A stretch of DNA of 7,924 bases. Source: Pseudobdellovibrionaceae bacterium. Its GTDB lineage: Bacteria > Bdellovibrionota > Bdellovibrionia > Bdellovibrionales > JAMPXM01. Both the position numbers and the translations under genes were made by a program. Position 1 is the first letter of the stretch. Every line of letters starts with the position of its first letter. This document shows, one piece after another, positions 1 through 4,950 of this stretch. The notes under the pieces are model-generated. The model did not search any database and was not told where the DNA came from. It saw nothing but the letters and a program-made list of their open reading frames with translations. The stretch is from positions 1 to 7,924 of the forward strand of contig CAJYOV010000387.1 in the NCBI GenBank assembly GCA_913776405.1. Direction: 5' to 3'.

Positions 1-541
1 CGTTCACGACGCGGCCGGAACGAACGCCTTCTTCACGTAGCGACTCAAAGTAGCCGCGATCAAACGGCCGGTGCGGATGTTTCGCATCTGGCTCAGACAG
101 GGCCGGGCAAAGATCGAGAGTCAGAACAAGTGGCTGAAGTGTTGAGCGCTGGCTCGTTTGTGACAACGCGCACGCGGGCGCGAAGCTCTTCAAACCCTCG
201 TTGGCTGCAACGAAATGGCCCGACGAAGGCGTTGAAAACTTCTTGAGGGCACGAAGGTAGGGCGCTTGAGCCATTTGCGCGTCGGTCAGGCGATTCGATG
301 TCTCGCACGTGAGTTCATTCGCCGAAATGAGTGACGTTTCGAGTGTGGTAGGATCAACGACGAGCTTTTTTGCTTTGCTACCGGATGCGACTTCACGCAG
401 GGCAAGAACGCGAGCGCCATTAGAGCTGCGAATACAGCTTTCGGAAATGACGGAGTAGCGCGCGGCAAAGGCCTGCGAGCTCAAGCCCAAGACAAGTAAA
501 ACAGCAGCACAGCGTTCGATTAAAAAGCTTTGAGATTGCAT
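1..541 (-). CDS. Exported protein, possible polysaccharide deacetylase-like, partial at C-terminus
   Basis: An open frame of 180 codons starts at the ATG at 541-539 and runs off the left edge without a stop. Residues 1-26 form a signal peptide: a short polar start, a hydrophobic core AAVLLVLGL, and an AFA cleavage site before Ala27. The mature N-terminal part (27-135) matches nothing I recognise. It contains cysteines at 36, 79 and 124. Around residues 137-146 a stretch reads PLVLTLDLCP, followed by FDRGYFESLREEGV (160-173). This resembles the start of a polysaccharide deacetylase (NodB-like) domain, where a TFDD-type strand carries the catalytic and metal-binding aspartates and is followed by a helix and a short hydrophobic strand. 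Only the first aspartate (D143) is kept here; the second is Leu. The histidines that would settle the call lie outside the window. No good Shine-Dalgarno precedes the ATG. The frame and signal peptide are solid; the family is tentative. It is divergent from tatA. Confidence 0.6.
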   Translation of the reverse strand, partial: MQSQSFLIERCAAVLLVLGLSSQAFAARYSVISESCIRSSNGARVLALREVASGSKAKKLVVDPTTLETSLISANELTCETSNRLTDAQMAQAPYLRALKKFSTPSSGHFVAANEGLKSFAPACALSQTSQRSTLQPLVLTLDLCPALSEPDAKHPHRPFDRGYFESLREEGVRSGRVVN

Positions 542-599
542 GTGCTTAGCGATTTGCAGAGTGCGTGCCTGAGACCGCCTACTGGCAATGGGCTTTAGA

Positions 600-613
600 A
601 CGATTTAAATCGT
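600..613. promoter_or_regulatory. 14-bp perfect palindrome, possible operator
   Basis: ACGATTTAAATCGT reads identically on both strands. It lies in the 195-bp spacer between the leftward exported gene (start 541) and tatA (start 737), 59 bp from the first and 123 bp from the second. A dimeric repressor or activator site serving one or both divergent genes is a reasonable guess. No factor can be named from the sequence. Confidence 0.35.
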
Positions 614-684
614 AGGGGAGGGGCGATTCCGTAACGAATACTCTTTCGTCCTCGTCTAAGTCGTGGACACTCCTGTAAAATCGC

Positions 685-711
685 GTTGACCCCGAGGAGT
701 GAAGGGTCGAC
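685..711 (+). other. Small hairpin in the tatA leader
   Basis: GTTGACCC (685-692) can pair with GGGTCGAC (704-711) as an 8-bp RNA stem with one G-U pair and an 11-nt loop. The loop contains GGAG. It sits 13 nt before the tatA Shine-Dalgarno (725-729). No run of T follows, so it is not a terminator. A role in tatA translation or mRNA stability is only a possibility. Confidence 0.25.
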
Positions 712-736
712 AACCAAAGCTTCTGGAGGCTCTTAA

Positions 737-1018
737 ATGGGTGAATTTAGCATCACGCACTGGCTCGTTATCGCCGTTATCGCGATCATTTTCTTCGGTC
801 CAAAAAAACTTCCACAATTGGGCTCGTCGCTCGGTGAAGCCATTCGCGGCTTCAAGAAAGCAATGAACGATGAGGGTGACTCTCAAAAGTCACAACCGCA
901 ACAGCCTCAATCTCAGGCAAACATGCACCAGCCACGTCAACAAGAGTTGCCTCTGCAGGATCCTGTTAGAGCTGCACGCCCCGTTGAAGAAAAAGATCCG
1001 AGCAAACAAGATTCTTAA
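737..1018 (+). CDS. tatA: Sec-independent protein translocase subunit TatA
   Basis: TatA is the pore-forming subunit of the twin-arginine translocase, which moves folded proteins across the inner membrane. The 93-residue protein has the family architecture in order: a short periplasmic N-terminus, one transmembrane helix (about 6-20), the hinge FGPKKLP (20-26), and an amphipathic helix (about 27-44, LGSSLGEAIRGFKKAM). A polar, Gln- and Pro-rich, disordered C-terminal tail (about 45-93) follows. Length and hinge fit TatA/E better than TatB, which has a longer tail and usually a Glu near position 8. GGAGG at 725-729 lies 7 nt before the ATG and fixes the start. No tatB or tatC is adjacent, so the other subunits must be encoded elsewhere. 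The next gene begins 120 bp downstream on the same strand without a clear terminator between them, so co-transcription is possible. Confidence 0.93.
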   Translation: MGEFSITHWLVIAVIAIIFFGPKKLPQLGSSLGEAIRGFKKAMNDEGDSQKSQPQQPQSQANMHQPRQQELPLQDPVRAARPVEEKDPSKQDS

Positions 1019-1058
1019 TTGACCCTGGCACCCTCGTTTGGGATTGGTTTCGCACCAG

Positions 1059-1089
1059 TTCACGAGCGCATCGAAAAAGCGGTTAAAAT
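1059..1089 (+). promoter_or_regulatory. Weak candidate sigma-70-like promoter before the exported nuclease-like gene
   Basis: TAAAAT at 1084-1089 matches five of six bases of the -10 consensus. A poor -35-like TTCACG lies at 1059-1064, but the 19-bp spacing is longer than usual. If used, the leader would be about 40 nt. The alternative is read-through from tatA. Confidence 0.22.
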
Positions 1090-1138
1090 GACCTCTTCCT
1101 TTCGTTGCATCGACAGACCCAAAATGAGGGGGGGCTTC

Positions 1139-1720
1139 ATGAAGTCTGTTTTTTCGGTTCTCGCAGTAGCGTCGATCACTCTTTTCACGTCATTCTCTAA
1201 CGCCACAACTCTCGAAGAAGATTACAACTCGTTAAAAGACGAAGGCATTTTCTTTGGTGTGACTGGCACCATCTGCGAAGAAGTCGCTCGCCTTGAAATG
1301 GCTAAAGCTTATCCAGAGCCGCAGTATCATGTCGTCACTGGTATCGCTTACGGTACGAATAAAAAAACGATCGGCGAACTTGATGTCATCGTTTTCGAGA
1401 ACCGCACTCAAGACGCGGTCATGATCGCCGAAGTAAAGTGCTGGAAAGACATGGATGGCGGCCTCGCGAAAGCTCGCGACCAACGCAAACTTTTCCTTAA
1501 AAACATTCAAAAGGGCGGCATCGACATGCGCTCGACTCACGATAACCGCGCTTACTCAGCAAAACAGTTCCGCGGCGTGAAAGACTTCGAGACGATCGGT
1601 CAAAAAGGCTCAAAAGATCACGGCTACGATCGTGAACTCGATCACTACCTCGAAGACTTGATGTCCCTTCGCACACGCCTGATGAACTGCCAGCAAACTG
1701 GCGAGTGCAAGCGCCCGTAA
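1139..1720 (+). CDS. Exported PD-(D/E)XK nuclease-like protein
   Basis: The protein has 193 residues. Residues 1-22 are a signal peptide (MKSVF start, hydrophobic core, cleavage after SNA). The mature part carries the core signature of the PD-(D/E)XK fold: a helix with E47/E48, then GELD (79-82), a strand with ENR turn, IAEVK (96-100), and a helix with D114-Q115-R116. The spacing resembles YraN/UPF0102 and Holliday-junction-resolvase-type members, where the GE-x-D and E-x-K residues bind Mg2+. C46, C101, C184 and C190 could form disulfides outside the cytoplasm. The C-terminal region (about 130-193) is charged and unrecognised. The ATG at 1139 is chosen because it opens the signal peptide and follows a G-rich Shine-Dalgarno (1126-1134). 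The frame is open back to a TTG at 1019, but that extension has no signal character. Nuclease activity is inferred from motif only; an inactive relative is possible. A strong terminator follows. Confidence 0.72.
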   Translation: MKSVFSVLAVASITLFTSFSNATTLEEDYNSLKDEGIFFGVTGTICEEVARLEMAKAYPEPQYHVVTGIAYGTNKKTIGELDVIVFENRTQDAVMIAEVKCWKDMDGGLAKARDQRKLFLKNIQKGGIDMRSTHDNRAYSAKQFRGVKDFETIGQKGSKDHGYDRELDHYLEDLMSLRTRLMNCQQTGECKRP

Positions 1721-1745
1721 AATCAGGCTTCGACTCTGTCAAAAT

Positions 1746-1783
1746 CGTAGGCGGCGTCTACAGTCGCCTACGTTTTGATTTTC
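1746..1783 (+). terminator. Rho-independent terminator after the exported nuclease-like gene
   Basis: A 10-bp stem pairs CGTAGGCGGC (1746-1755) with GTCGCCTACG (1763-1772), with one G-U pair and a 7-nt loop. TTTTGATTTT follows (1773-1782), and AAAAT precedes the stem. It begins 26 bp after the stop codon at 1720. Confidence 0.82.
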
Positions 1784-1820
1784 AAAAGCATTCTCAAGAC
1801 TTAAAGACATTCTCTTAGAC

Positions 1821-1891
1821 TGAGACACTAAGATTTCAGCGTCTCACGAGTGTCTCATCGCGATGGTGCGCCCTTTGGCAGGGTGGTCTCA
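1821..1891. repeat. Cluster of GTCTCA/TGAGAC hexamers, possible multi-site operator
   Basis: Four copies of the hexamer lie within 71 bp: TGAGAC at 1821-1826, and GTCTCA at 1841-1846, 1852-1857 and 1886-1891. The outer arms TGAGACACT (1821-1829) and AGTGTCTCA (1849-1857) form a perfect 9-bp inverted repeat with a 19-nt spacer. Two direct copies are 11 bp apart, about one helical turn. The cluster ends 71 bp before the gene at 1963, where regulatory proteins commonly bind. No T-run follows the inverted repeat, so a terminator is unlikely. The rest of the 1784-1962 spacer shows no convincing promoter hexamers and no gene. Confidence 0.4.
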
Positions 1892-1962
1892 CCTTTGCTT
1901 TCTTCATCTGTATCGACTGCGAACGCGGGATCTCAAATCGAGACCTCGAAAGGTGGCTTCAG

Positions 1963-2520
1963 ATGAAATTCTACGTTGTTCTCGCCGTAACAGTGACCGT
2001 GATCCTCGGCGCCTTCTTCTACATGAAACATCAAGATCAACAGCGTAAAGACGTTGCAGCGCTCGAATCCGCAGAACTTGCGCGCATGCGTGGAGCTTCG
2101 CTTCAAGCCGAGCAAGCAGAGGCCGCGATGAGCCAGTCTAAGAAGATGGTCGCGGCCGGTGAAGGCCTGTCAGCTTCTGCCAACGTTGCAGGAAACGAAG
2201 GCGGCATTCTCGCGGCGATGACGGAACAGATGGGAACTCAGGCGGGATCGCTGAAGAACCAGCAGACGAGACCTCAGAGAGTCAAAGTCGCTTTTGAAGG
2301 TCAGTCGCCGAACATGAAGCGTAAGCAGAAGAAGTTCGACCACTTCGAGGAGGAATTCGTCGGCGGACCTGATAACGACGAAGGCTTTCAGTTTTCATCA
2401 GCCCAGTATTCGCATACGAAATTTAAAGCAGACCGCGTAGGCAGCGCGGGTGGTCTTTCGGACGATCTGCTTATCGTAGAAAGCCGTCTGGAAGAGAGCG
2501 CTGACAGCGCTCGTCGTTAA
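1963..2520 (+). CDS. Unrecognised membrane-anchored protein
   Basis: I do not recognise this 185-residue protein. Residues 4-20 form a single hydrophobic helix (YVVLAVTVTVILGAFFY) with one Lys before it and a Lys/Arg-rich stretch after it. It lacks a clear signal peptidase site, so an uncleaved anchor is likely; the topology is uncertain. Residues 24-66 are Ala/Glu/Gln-rich and probably helical or coiled-coil. A Gly/Ala-rich section (67-98) follows, then a strongly basic part (103-124, including MKRKQKKF) next to an acidic patch (126-142). The tail is acidic and Ser-rich, ending in ARR. AAAGGTGG at 1949-1956 is a good Shine-Dalgarno for the ATG. The gene stands alone downstream of the hexamer cluster and converges on the next gene, with a 4-bp overlap of stop codons. 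Coding character is supported by the ribosome site and even codon use. Confidence 0.72.
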   Translation: MKFYVVLAVTVTVILGAFFYMKHQDQQRKDVAALESAELARMRGASLQAEQAEAAMSQSKKMVAAGEGLSASANVAGNEGGILAAMTEQMGTQAGSLKNQQTRPQRVKVAFEGQSPNMKRKQKKFDHFEEEFVGGPDNDEGFQFSSAQYSHTKFKADRVGSAGGLSDDLLIVESRLEESADSARR

Positions 2521-2981
2521 GGTTTCGAGGCCGAGGGTTTCACAGCCTCGGCTTTCTGTGCGAGACCAGAGAGTTTCGCTTTTTGCTCGGGTGTGAGTTG
2601 TTGAGCGAAAGCCGCCGGATTCTTCATAGCCTCCGACAGAATTTTTTGAAGTGCTACGGGGTCTCCGTTGGTCTGCTTCACGAGCGTATCGAAAATCTCA
2701 GACGAGAGTTGATACGCCTGTGCCGTGTCGGCGGAATTGTTCCCCATCAACGCTTTCAAATTTTGATCCGCTTGCGCGGCTTCGGCATTCGTTTTTGAAT
2801 ACTGATCACGCTGAGCTTGATCGTTCAAAAGCGCCTTTGTTTTCTGAAGCGCGTCCTGAGATGCAGCATCTAATCCGCTCGCTTGGCCATTCGTTTGGCT
2901 TTGCGCCTGCGCGGAAAATCCAGCGAAGCAAAGAGTCGTTGAGACGAGAGCCAGTTTCAAGGCGAGCGTTTTTGTTTTCAT
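2517..2981 (-). CDS. Unrecognised periplasmic alpha-helical protein
   Basis: This 154-residue protein begins with a clear Sec signal peptide: MKTKTLALK, a hydrophobic core, and cleavage after SAQA at residue 26. There is no lipobox. The mature part is rich in Ala, Gln, Lys and Asp with almost no aromatic residues, and is predicted mostly helical. It contains a stretch around 98-140 (SSEIFDTLVKQTNGDP, then LQKILSEAMKNPAAFAQQLTPEQ) that looks like a small helical domain with LTPEQ capping. The tail is Lys/Pro/Ser. LTPEQKAKL is faintly like the LTxxQ motif of Spy/CpxP chaperones, but only one copy is present, so I do not make that call. The Shine-Dalgarno AAGG lies just upstream of the ATG inside a hairpin at 2983-2999. 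The stop codon shares TTAA (2517-2520) with the converging gene. The reductase gene lies 43 bp upstream on the same strand, so the two may share a transcript. Confidence 0.78.
   Translation of the reverse strand: MKTKTLALKLALVSTTLCFAGFSAQAQSQTNGQASGLDAASQDALQKTKALLNDQAQRDQYSKTNAEAAQADQNLKALMGNNSADTAQAYQLSSEIFDTLVKQTNGDPVALQKILSEAMKNPAAFAQQLTPEQKAKLSGLAQKAEAVKPSASKP
2530..2556 (+). terminator. Possible terminator of the rightward gene, inside the 3' end of the convergent gene
   Basis: GCCGAGG (2530-2536) pairs with CCTCGGC (2546-2552) across a 9-nt loop, starting 9 bp after the stop codon at 2520. A short TTTCT tail follows. The T-run is weak, and the hairpin is also coding sequence for the minus-strand gene, so this is only moderately supported. 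Confidence 0.45.
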
Positions 2982-2982
2982 A

Positions 2983-2999
2983 GAGACCTTATCGGTCTC
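2983..2999 (-). promoter_or_regulatory. Inverted repeat that would sequester the ribosome site of the periplasmic protein gene
   Basis: On the minus strand GAGACC, a 5-nt spacer GATAA, and GGTCTC form a perfect 6-bp dyad ending one base before the ATG. In RNA it would fold over the AAGG ribosome site. It carries the same GGTCTCA word found in the other spacers, so it could instead be a DNA operator. Confidence 0.4.
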
Positions 3000-3024
3000 A
3001 AAACGCTTCGCCTGAAGGTGTCTC

Positions 3025-3771
3025 TTAATCGAACGCTTCGGCGAAAATCATCTTTGGATCGAAGCCTTCGCCGGCTAGTTTCGTTTTCACGTCTTTGATC
3101 ATGGCGCCGTTGCCGCACAGGTAGAATGTCGTCGGTGTTTTCGTGTGATCGTAGTCGTCGACGTGATTTTGTATGTAACCGCGTTTACCTTTCCACGATT
3201 CGGAGGGTCGCGATAAAACGAAGTGGTACTCGAAGTCTTTCAACTGCGATTTGAGTCTTTCAAGCTCTTCCACATAGTAGATGTCAGCTTCTGTACGCAC
3301 GCCGAAGAGCAGGCGGTACCGGAGATCCGGGTACTTCGCGATATTGGATTCGATGAACGAGAAGTGCTGAGAAATCCCGGAACCTGTGTTGAGAAAGATG
3401 GCTTGCTCGGTTGGTGGCTCTTTGAAAAAGACGCGGCCAAACGGGCCCGTGAAATCCAAAACTTCACCGCCTTTGAGGCCCCACACGAAATTTGAAGCAA
3501 CGCCTGTTTCGACAAATTTAAAAACAAGTCGGAACCCATTTTTTTGGTGTTCGGTCGATGCGATCGAATAAGCGCGGAGCGCTGGTTTGCCGGCTTCCGT
3601 TGGAACGTGGAGCATGACGAACTGGCCCGCACGGAACTCGAACGTCGCGGGTTCTTCGCATTCGATGAAAAGCTCGCGAATGTTGGGCGTGTAGTCTGCG
3701 ATTTTGGCCACGCGCATTTTGAGAAGTTGGCGGCCTTTTGGCTTGTTGGAAGACGTGTCGTTTGTAGTCAT
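3025..3771 (-). CDS. FAD/NAD(P)H flavin or ferredoxin reductase of the Fre/LuxG/FNR superfamily
   Basis: This 248-residue protein has the two-domain ferredoxin-NADP-reductase fold. The N-terminal flavin-binding barrel (about 15-115) has FRAGQF (46-51), the flavin-binding RAYS (66-69) within RAYSIAST, and GVASN (90-94). The C-terminal nucleotide-binding domain has NTGSGIS (128-134), GVRTEADIYY (157-166), and YLCGNGAMI (217-225), which is the NAD(P)H-contacting CGxxxM motif. It ends in an aromatic tail (EAFD). There is no [2Fe-2S] ferredoxin domain. The product would be reduced flavin or electron transfer from NAD(P)H; length and the RAYSIAST and C-terminal style fit Fre/LuxG-type flavin reductases as well as Fpr-type reductases, and I cannot separate them by eye. 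It diverges from a luciferase-like monooxygenase only 42 bp away, which favours a flavin-supplying role. No clear Shine-Dalgarno precedes the ATG; Met19 is an alternative start. Confidence 0.85.
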   Translation of the reverse strand: MTTNDTSSNKPKGRQLLKMRVAKIADYTPNIRELFIECEEPATFEFRAGQFVMLHVPTEAGKPALRAYSIASTEHQKNGFRLVFKFVETGVASNFVWGLKGGEVLDFTGPFGRVFFKEPPTEQAIFLNTGSGISQHFSFIESNIAKYPDLRYRLLFGVRTEADIYYVEELERLKSQLKDFEYHFVLSRPSESWKGKRGYIQNHVDDYDHTKTPTTFYLCGNGAMIKDVKTKLAGEGFDPKMIFAEAFD

Positions 3772-3813
3772 AAAAGTTGCGGCAATCTTAGGCTTGATGC
3801 CCTTTGAAAATCA

Positions 3814-4950
3814 ATGTTTGATGGCACCATGCGCACGGATATCTTCTTCTCCATCTGTCAAAACGAAGTCTCAGGTTATAAGCCATCGGAACGCCAGATG
3901 TGGTTGAACTTTTTCGACCAAGTCGACTTTGCCGATCAGCTTGGTTTTGAGACGGCTTGGGTCGCCGAGTCGCACTTGTCGTCTGAAGTTCAGAAGCAGA
4001 ATCCAGGTGCGGTCATTCCGCATTTCAAAGGCGAGATTGGTCTCAACACGGATATCCTCCAGCTCGCACACAAGGTCTTCGCGCGTACGAAGAACATGAA
4101 TGTCGGCAGCGCCATCCGCAACATTCTCTGTAACGGCGGACCGATGGCGCATGCCGAAGGTGTAAAGACCTTTCTTTCACTCCATGGTCTCGATCCGGCG
4201 GAATCGCGCAAGCTTGAGTTCGGTTTCGCAAGCGGGCGCTTCCCTTACTCGAATGAGCCTTACGGGATTCGGCCTCGAAACGAGTTTGAGAAAAAAGTCT
4301 GGCCAGAATTGCGCGGACTGATTTTCCAAGAGGCCACCGAAATCTTTCTTCGCTTTCTTAGGGGCGACGTTTTTTCTTCCCAAGATGTTGCGCCGAAAGT
4401 CTTAAAAGACGGCACGGTCGTTCCACCGTTCTGGGTTTTCGATAAAGTCGGCGTGATCCCGATGGAACCACGCCTTGAACTTTTGAATCTAACGATCGGC
4501 GCTCACGATGCGGCCACGCAAGCGTTCGCAAATAAATTTCTACCGGTCGGTGTCTTCAATCTTTCTATTACGCCTGCTCACGTGATCGAAGAAACGCATC
4601 AACGCATGGCTCGTGACTTTCATCCGAGCGGCGGTGCTTGGACTCGCGATCGTATGCCTCGAACCGTGATGGTCTTTGTCGACGAAAAAGCGGAACGAGC
4701 TCGTGAGGCCTCGCTAAAAACTCTTGAAGCCTATTGGCAAGCGATGGAAGGCACTCTCGATCCGAAAAAGGTCGAGCAAGCCGCGTCGAATGCACTTGTC
4801 GGCACGCCTGAGGAAATCATCGAAAAGATGAAAGAGCGTTTCCATAAAGATGACCGATTGATGCTTTGGTTTGACCTGAATAACCACGATAGCGAGTCGG
4901 TCAAGAAGTCGATGCGCCTCTACATGGAAGAAGTGCGTCCGCATGTTTGA
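3814..4950 (+). CDS. Luciferase-like monooxygenase (bacterial luciferase superfamily)
   Basis: This 378-residue protein belongs to the TIM-barrel flavin (FMN or F420) dependent luciferase-like family. Evidence: an early strand MRTDIFFSI, a helix with FADQLGFETAWVAESHL (39-55, the family's E-x-H after strand 2), an extended region KNMNVGSAIRN, LEFGFASGRFPYSNEPYG (a Gly-rich active-site loop), and the C-terminal ALVGTPEEIIEKM (327-339), the usual last helix. These enzymes add one oxygen atom to a substrate using reduced flavin. The substrate cannot be read from sequence. The ATG at 3814 lacks a clear ribosome site; the ATG at 3829 (MRTDI) is a credible alternative. The stop overlaps the asparaginase start by 8 bp, so the two are translationally coupled. 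The divergent reductase is a candidate flavin donor. Confidence 0.86.
   Translation: MFDGTMRTDIFFSICQNEVSGYKPSERQMWLNFFDQVDFADQLGFETAWVAESHLSSEVQKQNPGAVIPHFKGEIGLNTDILQLAHKVFARTKNMNVGSAIRNILCNGGPMAHAEGVKTFLSLHGLDPAESRKLEFGFASGRFPYSNEPYGIRPRNEFEKKVWPELRGLIFQEATEIFLRFLRGDVFSSQDVAPKVLKDGTVVPPFWVFDKVGVIPMEPRLELLNLTIGAHDAATQAFANKFLPVGVFNLSITPAHVIEETHQRMARDFHPSGGAWTRDRMPRTVMVFVDEKAERAREASLKTLEAYWQAMEGTLDPKKVEQAASNALVGTPEEIIEKMKERFHKDDRLMLWFDLNNHDSESVKKSMRLYMEEVRPHV

Noticed and set aside
93..468. Two short minus-strand frames in the left region
   Set aside because: They lie in a different frame from the exported gene that is open from 541 to the edge and has a signal peptide.
876..893. Inverted repeat GTGACT/AGTCAC inside tatA
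   Set aside because: It is a 6-bp arm in coding sequence with no following T-run and nothing placing it as a regulatory site.
1019..1138. Extension of the exported nuclease-like frame back to a TTG at 1019
   Set aside because: It would add 40 residues before a good signal peptide, lacks a ribosome site suited to it, and begins directly at the tatA stop. The ATG at 1139 has a G-rich Shine-Dalgarno and opens the signal sequence.
2982..3000. CCGATAA on the minus strand as a FliA-type -10 element
   Set aside because: No TAAA-like -35 lies 15-16 bp upstream, and the start site would fall at or within the start codon.
3240..3632. Second minus-strand frame inside the reductase gene
   Set aside because: It is a frame-shifted reading of the reductase with a Ser/Arg-rich product and no domain; the reductase frame has all the family motifs.
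3781..3801. Imperfect dyad GGCAATC/GATGCC in the 42-bp divergent gap
   Set aside because: It needs a bulged base, so it is too weak to call an operator.
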